The notes: generated by a model not told the origin, from the sequence alone. 64,000 nt of DNA from Archegozetes longisetosus (GCA_018873245.2 JAEMBT020000004.1:13152418-13216417); one strand, 5' to 3'. Positions 30,087-47,200 are shown, numbered from the stretch's first letter. Program-made: numbers and translations.

Positions 30087-31067
30087 CTAAAGTGATAATT
30101 CGTAATGAAGCGGTGGTCTTCCATAGACTAATGCAAACAAATTCAATTCAATGTCATTAAGCAAAGAACTCGCGCCTATTCTAAACAAATCTTTCGTCAT
30201 CCAGTCATTGCCTAATTGTGTTTTGATTAAAGTGATCCAATCGATAGCATCTTCAGCTGTTTTGAGACCTCCAGCAGCTTTGAAGCCAACCTTGACACCA
30301 GTCTCATAATAGAAGTCGGCGATGGCTCTCGTCATGACAAGACCAATAGGAAGAGTTGCGTTAATGGTTTCTTTTCCAGTGGATGTCTTAATAAAGTGCG
30401 CGCCTGCCATCATTGATGTAATGCTAGCTTTGTACACGTTGTCGAGTGATCCCAATTCTCCAGCACTTATTATAACTTTCAAATGAGCGCCAGTTTTATC
30501 ACAGATTTGCCTCATTTGTTTGATTTCATCGTAAACTGCACTCCAGTGGCCGTTGAGCGCAAGCGACCTATTGATCACGACATCGATCTCGTGAGCACCA
30601 CAATCGATTGCAAACTCGATTTCGGACAATCTTGTATTGAGTGAGTATTGCCCCGAAGGGAATCCAGTTGCTACCGAAGCTATAGGTACGCCTTTGGTCC
30701 CTAATTTGCGAAAAGCGTCGACACAATCGCTAACTCGTGACGGATAGACACAAACGGCTGCAGTCCTCAAGTGACTATTCGACTCGATATTTAATCTGTT
30801 GACGAGGTCACACCGCAAAGGATTCAGAGCTCTACAACAAAGTCTCTGAACGTTTACATTGGTGTCATCACCTGAAAGCGTCGTTAGATCTATACTTCTT
30901 ATCGCAAACAATAAGTGATTTATCTATGAGTTGATCAACAATTAATTGGACATAAGTTGAATCACAGCTAAATACAAACCTTTGAATCACAATCAATTGA
31001 TCTGCTTTTAATCAAATTCGCAGATTCTTTAATATTATACGTGTTTATATTAATGTTTTCCAATAAT
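30087..31067 (-). CDS. DERA: deoxyribose-phosphate aldolase (5' end incomplete)
   Basis: Cytosolic class I aldolase that splits 2-deoxyribose 5-phosphate into glyceraldehyde 3-phosphate and acetaldehyde. The main exon 30087-30923 carries IDLTTLSGDD, AAVCVYPSRV, the EIDVVINR motif, the Schiff-base lysine region FIKTSTGKET, and the second lysine region VGFKAAGGLKTAED; it ends after FRIGASSLLNDIE. Upstream, after a tiny intron (30924-30979, GT-AG), the frame 30980 to about 31067 reads NIKESANLIKSRSIDC. This sits where vertebrate DERA has its N-terminal helix, with matching spacing to IDLTTL. No ATG occurs in that frame before a stop at 31106-31108, so at least one short first exon lies further upstream and was not located. 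The exact left boundary of this exon is therefore uncertain. Confidence 0.93.
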
Positions 31068-32448
31068 CTATTATCTAAATTAATAAATGAAACCAACTTT
31101 AATATTTATACAAACTTAGTAATAATAATAACGACTTCATATCAATTAATATAAAGTTAAAGGAAAACAAAATTCAAAACTTATAACAGATTCTAATAGT
31201 ATACCAAAATTGAAGATTTTCGAAGACATGTTAGCCAATAAATGCTTTATTCCTTAATTTTATATTGATAATTGACTTATTCACTTATTAAATGAAGTTC
31301 ACTTTCTTATTCGAGATAACAATTTGTGATAAATGATTAGGACATTGAAAAAGTTGATCATAAGTATATACACATAGCAAAAGTTAAAGCGTAGCGCATA
31401 TTTTAAACAAGTTACTTTTCTAAAATTTTTGTTCGATCCGCACTAACATCATGTAAACTGATTCAGTAAATCATATTAAGCTCTGAGAAGTTCATATTTT
31501 GCCATAAAATAACTGAACACAAATAAATTGCTTCACATTTTTCTCAAATAAAAAGGTAAAATAAAGTTATTGACGGATATTTATTGGATGACTGTTGGTT
31601 TAAGTAAAGTCTCATTTGTATTTATTCAAATTAACTGTAATTTGAACGCAGAATAATTGATCGTTGCCTCAATTGCAAACAAGTTTTCAACGAGTTGTAG
31701 TCTGACCCTAAACAACATTCTTAGAGTTGTTCAGTCAGAAAGTATAACATCGAAGTAAAAAATTGTTGAATTTTCGGACTGACTCAAATTTTGTTGCTGA
31801 TCGCTGACAAGTGTTGAAGCTTCTCTCATTCAAATGTTTGTGAGTTGTCCGCTTCACTTTTTCATAACGCAATTAATCTCATCATTTTGTATTCTTCAAA
31901 TCGAAGACAGTTCAAAAATTGAACCAAATTAAGACAATTGGATTAAAACTATATAAATGTTACTGACGGAGATGTCCGCTAACTTGCAGTTTATAGTGAA
32001 GAGTATGTTTTTGCATTGTTGAGAGGGCGCCACAACGTTTGTCCATTAAAAACATCTTTCGATACATCCAATTGTGAGAAAGCAATGCGAACAATTGCAG
32101 CTAACAATCGGATCCTATATTTTTGCCTTCAAAATGAATGGTTTATTATAATATGATTAGAACGATTAGAGTTACTCGAAACGAAGTTTCCCTTAACGTT
32201 AACTGTTTGACCCCTTGTGAAAGTACAGGGCTCTGCATCACACGGCGAGACGTCCACTCAATTTATTTGTTTGAATGCCTTTCAATCTGAAATTAATAAG
32301 TTTCGCCATTTACTTCGTAAAACAATTAACATTGAAATATGAACATTACTGCCGCAAACTTTAAAACATTTATCAGTGAATTGAAGGCAAGAGCAAAACC
32401 CAACTAAAATCGACAAACACAAAAAAGTGTTCATCATCTCTAATAATA
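31068..32448. other. intergenic region upstream of DERA
   Basis: Should contain the missing first exon and promoter of the aldolase gene, neither of which I can place. There are no other codon-like stretches and no recognisable repeat before the mariner element at 32451. Confidence 0.4.
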
Positions 32449-32450
32449 TA

Positions 32451-33050
32451 CCTGAGTCCAAAAAACTCGGAAAAAGCTCAATTTAAACAAATTTGTATTG
32501 CGCTTTTTATACTTTATAATTCTTAATGAATTTTCAAACCAAAATAGGGTTTCTTATGGTGTACTTATATCATTGATTGATAAGTGCGTAGTATTCGGTT
32601 TAGTCCCAAAATTTGAGTTCGCATTAGACTAAATGGTAAAACAATTTGATAATCGGGATCGTCTCCTAGTCTTGTATGAATTTGGCATCAAATCAGTTTA
32701 AAAACTTGACCAATTAACTGGAATACCCTTAAGCACAATTTATGATCATTTGAAGCGGTTTCGGTTAGTATCTGGCAGATTATCAAAGATTTAATTGAGA
32801 AAAAAGACAAAAAAATTGGCAATATATGGGATAAGCTATGCATACGATGTGGAGATATTTTGCGCGTCTATGCCGAGCTGACTTCAACTCTGTATTTAAG
32901 CTCGAAGAGAGCGAATTAAATACTGGAGTTGTTTTATAAAAGCATTATTTAGAGTGCTATTTATAGCTCAAGCTCGTTATAATTGAATTTGAACAACTTT
33001 AGATAAAAATATAAGTTATTGTATTTTCCGACTTTTTTTGGACTGAGCTG
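32451..33050 (+). mobile_element. internally deleted Tc1/mariner element
   Basis: Inverted ends: CCTGAGTCCAAAAAACTCGG at the left, and TTTCCGACTTTTTTTGGACTG then AGCTG at the right. They are bounded by TA on both sides (32449-32450 and 33051-33052), the Tc1/mariner target. From the ATG at 32633 a fragment reads MVKQFDNRDRLLVLYEFG, a gap with one stop, then LTGIPLSTIYDHLKRFR, a helix-turn-helix DNA-binding domain. Further right, frames resembling the transposase C terminus (KIGNIWDKL and SMPSRLQ-like) follow. The catalytic DDE/D core is missing, so it is a dead or trans-dependent copy. Confidence 0.85.
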
Positions 33051-33052
33051 TA

Positions 33053-33717
33053 CAACTTAAAGCTTACCAAAGATGTATGTGAAAAGTAACTTAGAAACTA
33101 AGAATGTAATGAGTCCTCATAGTTTTCTCTCTTATATGATTACTTAAAGCAACAAAAAAGTACAAGGCCCAAAGGTCAAAAAACAGCATTATATAATCTT
33201 AAACCACAATATAGTCAGAGCGTAAGTTGAACTGTATTTTATAGAACTTCATAAAAGTTTTATTTCATGAGATCTGTTGTTGAATGAACGATTGCCTATC
33301 TTTTTTTTGAATTGACAAATAAATGGCTATATATCTTATATAAAATATGAATTGTACAAATTTAGATAAATTATAGTAACGATAATCTTTTTAAATTAGC
33401 AATTCAGTTAAGTAACAATTTCAATAGAAGTTCGAAAAGATTGCACTTAAAGTAATGCTTGAAAAACTTACAGATCTATTTTATTTGCTAAATTCAAGCC
33501 ATCTGGATATTTGTTTCACCAATTATTCAACGAATCAACAAATCGATTGACTAATTAGTTGAAAATTAAGTAAAATTAACGAATATTTATTTACTTTATA
33601 TAAAATAATTTTAATTTTCACTATTACAATATCATTTTTGAAAGTAACAAGAATCAGGGCAATTTTTGAGAAATTTCATTCCTCTAACATTATCGAGAGA
33701 GGGAGAGGGAGAGGGAG

Positions 33718-33752
<35 letters not shown>

Positions 33753-33937
33753 CTAATTGAGCGAAAGTCATTTTGAAGAAAAATTAGTTCGTTTACTCAA
33801 GCCCATTTTAGATAGTTTATGAGAATAAAACAATTATTAAGAATTTGCGTGAAATCAGTTATAAATCATTTCTAATTAAATAATTAGATTTCTCTTTGAA
33901 TATGACATAATTTACATGAAAAAAATCGGAGAGTCAA
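33053..33937. other. 3' flank of PEX3
   Basis: No coding sequence. It contains a purine-rich simple repeat (33695-33750) and a minus-strand AATAAA at 33586-33591 that could serve PEX3, giving about a 350-bp 3' untranslated region. Confidence 0.4.
33695..33750. repeat. (AG)n polypurine microsatellite
   Basis: About 55 bp of GA / GGGA units ending in a pure (AG)n run. It is a strand-asymmetric polypurine mirror repeat, a sequence class able to form triplex (H-DNA) structures and to vary in length. It lies within or just beyond the likely PEX3 3' untranslated region. Confidence 0.9.
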
Positions 33938-36900
33938 TTAGACATTATTTTGTTTATATTTATCGGAATCGTGGTGACAAAATGCTTCATAGATGTTGGC
34001 CGCAAAACAATTAAGAACATCTAAGCATATTAGATGTCGAACTAATACCAGCTTGTCGTCAGGTTTCCTTCTTTCTTGCAATGATAGCCAAATTTTAGGC
34101 AACAATTTGGCCAATGGAACACGTATTGAGTGAGGATTTGCGAAACCGTTGTCCTTAGTTTGACCACACTTTTCATCTTGAATGCGTACAAAACATCCGA
34201 GAATAGTATCCATTAAAATAGCAAATCCAATATCAATACCAGAATCGATTACGCGCTTGAAATCATCGCTCTCCAGTATGTCTTGTGTTTCGTTCAACAT
34301 TCTTTGTAATAAATCGGCGTCTTTGCCAGTAACCAGATTATGACCATTTTCATTAACCAATAACTTGTTCGGATTCAATAGAAATCGCGATGCGTTCGAA
34401 TTAGAACCACAAAGATTGAAAGCCATCGAAGCTTTTACCTAAATTTTAATATTTATAAATTAGTTCTTTAAAATCTTAAGAATAAGCCACAGCTTATGTG
34501 TCGATTGTTATTGTTAATTCAAAATATTTAATCCATTTCGCTCTTAGAAAGTGAAACATCGACTCAGATGTCGTTTTGTTTCAAATTATTCAACTTTTAA
34601 CTTATTTGTGTTCGAAGCAATACTTTTACTAAATTTAGTTTTTGTTTTGTTCAAAAAATAATAACAAAAATTAGACTTTACTTAGTTCCATATTGTTTCA
34701 ATTGGAGACATTTGATCTTTGAGACTGTGTTCCTTTGCAGCCTTTTTTACTAAATCTAGTAAAATAACCTCATTTTTTAAAGGGTGTTCAACAATAAATG
34801 AGCAAAATGTTTTTTGTATTTTAAGTTGAACGCCTTCCGAATTGAGCTTCAATTGAATCAATAAGCTTTGATTAAACTTAATTATTAATATCTATTGACT
34901 GATGGCTTATTAAAACAGGCAAATATTTTTAAATAAAAAACTATAAGATTCATATGTTATGTGTTAACAAAAAAACGCAAAACTTATTTATCGAAAAAAT
35001 AATAACTTTATTACTTTCAGATACAATTTGATATCAACCGAAAGATCATTTATCCGATAATAGAATCTGCACCATAGTCCGAAGCATCTTGGACTTTGGC
35101 CTTTACGCGGACTATTAGTTTCCGAAGGTGCTCAACTTTGAATTGGCCAAGTTGCTCTTTGATTCTGTGAGTCAATTCTTTGTTTTGTTTGCCATCCATT
35201 TTTGTAAACTTTCTGTTTTATATGAAACTAAGAGATGTTCAATTAGTCTGATTTGTGGGATACTCAGTGGGTTTTCACCACGATGAATAGCTGTTTCATG
35301 CATCACATGGAGTGACAATATTATTACGTTCCCAAAACAAGGACACTCAATGAGATGCATGGGATCCGCGATATTTCCTGTGATGAAAACCCACCGAATG
35401 TCCCACAACTCAGGCTAATTGAACTTTTTTGGTTTTAATTACAACAGAAAGCTTGCAAAAATGGATGGGAAATGAAGCTTAACTAAGAATTGGCTCACAG
35501 AATCAAAGTGAAACTTTGCCAATTCAAAGTTGAGCCCCTTCAGAAACTAAACTAATGGTCCGCGTAAAGGCCAAAGTACAAAAAGCTTCGGACTATGGTG
35601 AACATTCTATTGGATAAATAATCTTTCGATTGATATCAAATTGTATCTGAAAATAATAGTTATTTTTCGATAAATAAAAGTTTGTATTTTTTTATTAACA
35701 TATAATAATTTGCGTTAAAAGAGATTTTACGAGTCAATTAAAATTTGACTGTATTCAAACAGATGCGTTTATTATGCATTAAATTTATCAAAATTGTTTA
35801 TTGAGAAAAAAATTTACGAATTTTAAGCACTGAATCTGAGAACTAGCCTCATTTTAATTGCAATTTGCACAAATTATTTCAATAGAAACTTTGAGGGAAG
35901 TCGCAAAAATCTTATAAGAAAGTGAAACGACGACTAAATGATAACTAGTCTGAAAACAATCCGATCATATCTTTAAGGAGTTGCCAAAAATAATCAATAA
36001 ATTGTTATTGATAAAATTAACTTTTATTTCCTAAAATTAGTCTAAAAATGAATTGTTTTGAAATTTAATAGTTTGTACAAATTGATGAAAATTATTTTTT
36101 AGTTGCATGAAAATGAGAACGTTTTCTGTTGATTATACACCTAATAGATGACTTAACGTTTAGCTAAAAAGTTAAAGTTAAGAGTGAAAAGTGTATTCTT
36201 TTCGTTATTACCCTAAAGAAATAAGAAATCAAAGTAGAGCAAGAAATAGCCATTTCTAATAATTTCAAATCAAATTCGAGCTCAATAATAAATATTCATT
36301 TGTTCAATCAAGTTATGACTTACTTTTTCGAAAGCATTTTTTAAGTCTTGTAAGACAATTTGATCTTTGAGACTGATATCAGTCATGGCGTTTTCGACCG
36401 AACTCATGACGGGTTCAATTATAAGTTGAATTCCTTCTGAATAGAAGTTATGCAATAAACTAAGATACTTGTTTTGGACATTAGATGAGTTGGAATTAGA
36501 CACCAGTTGAGTGCCATTTTGAGTACTATTATCAACATATATGTAACCAGCCAGTATTGACAGTTGGACTCTGAGATATGCCACAAATAAGACAATACAA
36601 TAGACTTCAGATATAATGCGCGTAAATATACGTATTTTCAGTTTATTCCATAACTGAATTTTTGAATCGTTTTGTTTTGAGTCGACATTTGATTTGATTT
36701 GTTGTAGAATCGATTCGGCGTCCAAACTGTTGTCCAGAATATCGATTATCTTGACGGACAAAGACATTGACGTCGAATTACAAGTTTCTATTGTGTTCTC
36801 GAAATGAATCTCTTTTTTCTTGACTTCAGACACAAAGTCCCGCGACGAAGACTTTTGCCATTCGTTTTGCCACGAATTCAGATAACGATTCAATAAAACA

Positions 36901-36986
36901 AATCCTCCGATCGCTCCCGAAGTTAACAATATTTTCGTTCGGTTTCTTTTCAAAAAATTCCACGAACTCTGAAGTATTGATGACAT
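33938..36986 (-). CDS. PEX3: peroxisomal biogenesis factor 3 (PEX3)
   Basis: Peroxisomal membrane protein that docks PEX19 and inserts other peroxisomal membrane proteins. Exons 36324-36986 and 33938-34438 (minus) join in phase 0 to give 387 residues (human 373). Visible features are the N-terminal WNFLKRNRTKILLTSGAIGG basic-plus-hydrophobic anchor, KKKEIHFENTIETCNSTSMS, LRVQLSILAGYIYVDN, KYLSLLHNFYSEGIQ, and in exon 2 LNETQDILESDDF, PLAKLLPKIW and FAANIYEAF. All match PEX3 in order. The donor after FEK (AAAA then GTAAGT) is a strong consensus. Yet the open frame runs 13 residues further, SHNLIEQM, resembling the NLVEQ stretch of vertebrate PEX3, so the true donor may be further on or an intron-retained end may exist. 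The 1.9-kb intron holds a large palindromic element. Confidence 0.93.
34952..35706. mobile_element. ~750-bp palindromic foldback element in the PEX3 intron
   Basis: Nearly the whole segment is one imperfect inverted repeat. Examples: GATACAATTTGATATC on the left is matched by GATATCAAATTGTATC on the right, and ATTTATCGAAAAA by TTTTTCGATAAAT. CGCGGACTATTAGTTT is matched by the inverse of AAACTAATGGTCCGCG, and GTGGGTTTTCA by TGAAAACCCAC. Arms are roughly 350 bp with about a fifth of positions differing, meeting near 35330. Read toward the outside, both arms carry the same degraded frame (RIKEQLGQF..EHLRKL, after LIEHL) that faintly recalls the Tc1/mariner transposase C terminus. A two-copy inverted remnant of one such element, or a foldback MITE, would explain it. 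Confidence 0.85.
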
Positions 36987-37444
36987 AACTGTTTCAATCG
37001 AAATTTCAATATTATTCTTATTATTAGTTATTTAAATATTTATATTATTATTGAGCTACTGTTCACTTCAATGGTGGAAATAAGATTTGATGCCAATTAA
37101 AAATGTGCGACGAAAGCATTTCTATTCATTTCTGTTCAATTTAAGGACTTTTAAATGAGAGAAAAAACAGGTTTTGTTTACATTTATTGGCCGTCAGTTA
37201 AGCGATGCCTTCAGTTGTAGTGAATGCGGGAAAATACCGGTCAACAAATTGAGAATTCGTTCCCTATTTTCGTCATATTTATTGCGCAAACGCTTTAGTG
37301 AGTTATCATTTTCTAGTGATTTGTCATCTTTTCAAATGTTTTTGCTTTTTAAATACTAATTACGAAATTTGATTATTAATTTAAGTAAAAATTGATTCAA
37401 ACTTAAACTAATAAAACCTAATACTTACAATAACAGTTAAGATA
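36987..37444. promoter_or_regulatory. bidirectional promoter region, PEX3 / TBC1D23
   Basis: Only 458 bp separate the start codons of the divergent PEX3 and TBC1D23 genes. No TATA box or named element stands out. Head-to-head spacing this short usually means a shared promoter; that is inference from layout alone. Confidence 0.5.
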
Positions 37445-41272
<3,828 letters not shown>

Positions 41273-41282
41273 TTGTGCTGCA

Positions 41283-41288
41283 AATAAA
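41283..41288 (+). terminator. TBC1D23 poly(A) signal
   Basis: AATAAA only 11 bp after the stop codon, suggesting a very short 3' untranslated region. Confidence 0.6.
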
Positions 41289-44200
41289 TTTTAAAATCCG
41301 TATAAAAATTGATGAAAAAGTGCATTACTATTCGTTTTTTATTTATGTTTCATTCCGTTGTAATGCAAAAGACTTTTATTGATCAAAGCCTAATTCATTC
41401 TCGGCGGGAATTCTTTCTACAATTTCTAAGTTGAGAAAAAACAAGAAAACCACAGAGTGGTTGACATAATTTAATTAAATAACAAAATAATTGTGTAATT
41501 TTATCACTTTATGGTTAATGAGCTGTGACTTCTTCATTAATTATAGTGAACGTGTTCATCATCTGATTGTTTTGTCATAACTGAAATAAGTGATGCGTCT
41601 AAACAATTGTTATGCAATCATTTGAATATTTTGAATAAACTGCTAATTTGTTAACTTTATTTAAATTCTAAGTCAATTAATAAATATTTTTGAATGTAAA
41701 CCTTGTTTAAAAAGTATATCGAATTAGAAAACTTTACTTATCTATATATATGTCCTTTTTATAAATAATAAAACAATAATAAAGACAATATATTTTAATG
41801 AACCAAAATATTGGATTGAATACTGAATAGAACTTCGATGCCGTATAACTGATGAAAGCAGATCTGTTTCTATTCTTTTCTATTTGATGTAGAAATGATT
41901 TATAGGCCAAATCATGTGAATTTAGGGGAAGGCAACTATTTTTGTTATTAAGCATGTATTCTCTATTGATTTATTCTCTGTGTTCATGCATTTGAAATTT
42001 TGCAGTAGACTTGAACCAGAATTTATTATCTCTTGTTTGATGCAAATTAGTGAGTGATTGATATCTGTGCGCGCCTTATCTTTTATCATTATGTATAAAG
42101 TTATCCAATACTTCACTCTGTAATAGACTCTTATAATCAAAGTTTTTGACAAAATCTTTTTCTTTTTTTCTATTTTCGGATAATAATTAATGATTAGCAC
42201 CAGCGAAAACGATGCCAGTCATCCATATGTCAACAATTATTGTATAATAAATGAGCACTTTATATGAAAAGAGCAAACCAATAATTTGTTGTCGAGACGA
42301 GACTTTTATCTAACTTCAATAACTAGAATAAAGATTAGTTGATTCTCAAACATATGCATGTTTATTATGTTCATTATGTTTATTATGCTGATTATGTTTG
42401 CCATGCAAAAGTGCCATTTTTGCATAGATACTTACGACATAAGATCTAGTATAACGTAAGACCGAATATATCACATGAAAAATTAGAATATAAGTAATTA
42501 GAATAGAAATTTTTGTAGTTCGAACTAATCAAGTTTGTAACCTTTTGTTCAGTAAAGTATTAAGTGATTCATCGAATTTAGATAGTCTCGTGTTTAAGAA
42601 AATATACTTAAATCCTTCATCAAACATATAGTCTGACAGATTCAATTAAATTCAAAACAAGAGTATAATATATATGTATATATATATATAGATATCGGTA
42701 TATACATATAGATTAAAATATATCGTATTCGGTCTTATATCTTATTCAATCTTTATGTTTTGGTATGATTCTATCTTTTTTGATTGCAATTATTTGCTTC
42801 GGTCTTACATAGAAGAATCTTTTGATATACTCGACACTTTTTGTTAAATATTGAAGCAGAAAATTTTTAGAACCCTTCGTTCAACCTGTAATTGAGTGGT
42901 CACTAAATTAGTGGTGTGGGTCAATTTTGGCAGTCTAGTAGTTATACATGAACTGCATTTCGCAGTGCCTGAACTGATTGCTCGCCACAACAGCGCTCAC
43001 CTACTGTGCATCAAAGCACTAAATTGCATTTGTTGAGTCAATCTTTAGATTTTCCAAATTTATTTAATTTCTCGCTACAAAAAATGGCAAAAATTCATTT
43101 TAGAAAACATAACAATAATTTTAAACTATTTTGTCACAAGTATTGAGTTAGACATTTAAACTCAAACTCAAATGTATTGCAGCGTTAGTAAACTTTATTC
43201 CAATTGAAAAGAGAAAATGTGAATCTTTTACGTCAAAATCAATTTTCGCCAACGCTTTTATTGTGGCACAACTAATACAGATTCAGTACATTTCATCTGC
43301 TTTTTATTTTATTTTATGTATAAATTGTATTTTCAGAGGACTCTATTCCTTAATAACAAATTTATTTTAGAACAACAAAACAGAGACGAAGTCTTTTGTT
43401 CTCAAACTTTTATTCAATACGACTTATTTGCTCAAAATAAACTCAAATCTAACCAAGATCTGTACCAAATTCTGTTATCTCTTTTTGAACAAAAAAATTA
43501 AGAATATTAAAAAAGTACAATCAGCAAAACTTGTTTGAATTTGCTCAATATGATTAGATATCTGAAACAATTAGCTGTATTTTAAAACTCAAAGTCAAGT
43601 TTCAATTCTTACAGCTTTGAAAGAGTAATGACTGAGAGAACTGAATCATCTAAAGTCTAAACAAATTACTTTATTTTATTCTTTGTGCTTGCTATAGGTT
43701 TTTGTACATTTTGAGCTGAAATGTTGTGCAAGTAGTGATGGCTCGCATTCATAAATGTTTGAAATTGTTTGCGAACTCATTTTTTAGAATTGATAAACAA
43801 TTCGATAGTATTGTATGTTCACATTTTTGGGACCTTTATTCAAAATGATTGCTAACAATAGATGCTCGCTCAGTAATGGATAAAACTGAATCTTTTGTAG
43901 TTCTAGTTTTGTGAGCCATGCGTTTCATAAGAATTAGAAGACTGTACATAAAATAAAGGCAATTGTAGGCAAAGTCTCTTCAGCTGATATGTAAAGTAAT
44001 TGAATTGTATTATATATGCATGACTGAATTCAACTAAAACCTACTTCAACTTACGTAAGAAAGTAATTCCATAGTGATTCTCATTATATACCGAGGAAAA
44101 TCGCTTTCTTATAAAGTCAATCGATTCAAAGAACATCTTATGCTCTATAAGGACGAGTTGAATAAGTTCAATAATTTTTAACTATTCTGTGATCCATTAC

Positions 44201-47200
44201 TTGATACGGAATTTCAGTTGGATGCTTTTGCTTCTACGATAATACAATTGTAATTTAAGTTGACAACTACGAGCCAATGTGGAAAGAGTGATTTACTTCA
44301 AACTTTGATCATTTCACTTTTGACATTTAGTGGCCATTTTAATTCCATTAACTTCATTCATTTTTGATTTGGATCTTAATATAGCTATAGATCTGTATTT
44401 GTAATTCTAGTCATGCTTTCTGACTAGTGAAAAAATAGATAACTTTGATGCTCAACTCATTGTTAGAAACGATCAAATTTTGTTATATATTATCAGGATA
44501 TCAATACTTCACTTCACTAACATTTTCGCAACTATTTCACACTAAACAGCAGCCACAACATTGTTTCAAATAAATCGAGTAAATAATTAAAATCTCGAAA
44601 ACTTATGAAGCAAGAAAAATAAATCATTTCGTTTATTAGAAAGTGTTTCAATGATTAAAAAGTAAACATTTTCGTTCATGACTAGTTGTGTGCCTAAGCG
44701 TTTAAGTTCTAAATTTGTTTTTCAATTGATAAGAAGTGCAGTGAAGTTCTACAAAAACATGTATTGTTTTTGTTCATTGAAAGTCACTTTATTTTAGATG
44801 CAATGCTGACAAAACATGTGTAGAAACTTGATCTAAACGGTGACCAATGTATAACTACTTTTATTTGACTTTTAAAACATGATATAAGTGAGAAACTTAT
44901 TGATGCGCTAAACATGTGTTTCATATTCTCAGAGACAGAACAGTTTTAAGAAATAAGATGAATGAGTCGACAAAACTGAGTTCTTATTTTTGCATGCAAT
45001 TTCTTAATTTTACTCAATTTTCTACGAAGTTTAAGTGCTAAACTGTAGTGATCGAGGTGTACAAACGTGAAAATGCTTTCAAAAATTGAGATAATATTGG
45101 ATTAAATGTTTTCCTTTAATTTTAATATTTTTGCGAACACAGAAAAACTTAAATATTCAGTAAGACATCTGAAGTATTGATCAATTCTCATGAAAGATAA
45201 GTGATGATTAGGACTCATAAACTTACTTATTCGAGTTCAAAATTTGAGAATTTCATTAACATATGATTAAATGATTGTGCATTTTTTGCTTCACTTAAAC
45301 ATATCGATAACTATTTCTCAAAGCACTTATCGATTCTCTGATTGTTCACTAATTTGAACTAAATTCTAGCGCTATTTCAACAAAAACCAAAGATAGGATG
45401 AGCTGTTGGTTAGAGGATAGGTTTGATTATGAAAACTTATGAAAACACAAATTAAATGAAATTTGATGCATTTTTAGAAAAATAAACAAATTTTCGTTTT
45501 GAATCTCCTAAAATGTTGACCTGTGAAGTATTATCTACTTTTGTTGCATGACAAATTGAGTAAACTATTTTTGCAAAGCTATCGATTGGTCGGACACCAA
45601 CAACAATTTAGTCATAAAACTCAATTCTGACAAGCTACAAACGATTTTAACTTTGTTCATTACATCTTGTATCTACTCGAGTTGCTTATATTAATGAGAA
45701 ACATTTTTCATTCATGACTTATTATTATTAAAAACTTATATATCCGGTAATTACTTGAGCACAGAAGAGCAGAACAAAACAGATGTTAAAAGTAGTGAAT
45801 TTGCATTTTCTGTTAACTTGAACTTAACCCGATTGGTCGGCTATATATTATGATCTTATTACTAAATTGCATGTTGTTTATCAGTTGCAGTTAGTTATTG
45901 TTGTGAGTGCCAGGAACAAATTCAATGTGAGAATTGACAGATGCATATTTTGTAGTAAAGCTCATCGTTTGCGCAATCGATTATAAGTTATGCTAAACTC
46001 TGTTCACTGTTTCAGTTTTATGTCTCCGAATTTAAAGATGCTATACTTGTGATTCAATTCTCAATTGATTGATGTCAGTTTCTATAAATGAGTTTATGTT
46101 TTGATACACCACTCGCTCGTTTGTTCAAAGATGTAAACGTGAACTCGTCCAATTGAATTAGTACTTGCAACTTTTGCAATACAGTCAGACCGTGTACTGT
46201 ATTTTAATAAAACTTAAGTCAAATATTAAACTTTATTCACTAACCTTATAAAATGACCATTTATTTAATGAGTGTTTTAGAGTAAGAAGAGTTTCTCAAA
46301 GTTATATTTTATTGCTACTCTTACTATCATTAATTTTATGAGCGGTTAAACTGTATTTTGCCTGCACTAAATGATGGAACATAACCATCTTTTTGCATCA
46401 TTAGTGAACTTGTGTATAACTCTTTTAAGTATGAAGAAAAACGTGTTATTACAGCGAAGTGGCGTAATAAAGATTACAAAACTAGCGTTATCGAGCGTTC
46501 AATCATAAATACATTGGTTTTAGTTGTACGTCGTACGTGTGTTTCCAATTGAGGTGACAAAATTGCAGATTAATTCGAATCAATTAAAAAGCACAAACAA
46601 AGGTTCCGCCTCTTCTGTTTCTTGATCATCAACGCTATTCACAAATCTGCAGAATTCCTCTTTTTCGTGATCTCTTCTTCTCTCCCAATAAGTTATAGCT
46701 AAGAATATAATATGGTATAGAGAGCACACTTTTAGTCTTACTTTCTCACTCGATATCATTTAGATCCAGACTTTCAAATATTATGCTTCACAATGATATT
46801 GCTGTTTTGCTCTTATCCTCCATACTATATCTCTTTGAAAAACTCTCACATTTCCACTATTTCCTACCTTAACATTTGGTCCACAAAACTAAGAGATTCA
46901 AACCGAGCAATAGATTTACTCGGAGAAATCGATTTTTTACTTTTACATATCACATTTGAAAAGCCCTCAACTTATTGCTGGGTTAAACAGGACTATGTTT
47001 CAAATTTAATGGCTTCAGGCAAACTATTTTTGTAGAGGCAATTCGAGTCACTCCAGACATATGTACATTTTTAGCTAAATATTTTGTTTATTTTACACTT
47101 ATTTCTAATGCAAACCACTCTAACAATGTTTCAAATTGACTAGTAGCACATTAAAATATGATTAAAAGCATAAGCCATTACAATAATCAGTTGAATCTAT

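Noticed and set aside
35172..35408. 78-codon minus-strand frame in the PEX3 intron
   Set aside because: Lies in one arm of the palindromic transposon; decayed transposase, not a host gene.
37174..37359. 61-codon frame with CSECGK
   Set aside because: A single Cys-x2-Cys without the second half of a zinc finger; falls between the divergent promoters and TBC1D23 exon 1 and does not splice to it.
42666..42715. TATA-rich tract that could be read as a promoter
   Set aside because: Alternating AT microsatellite-like sequence with no gene downstream.
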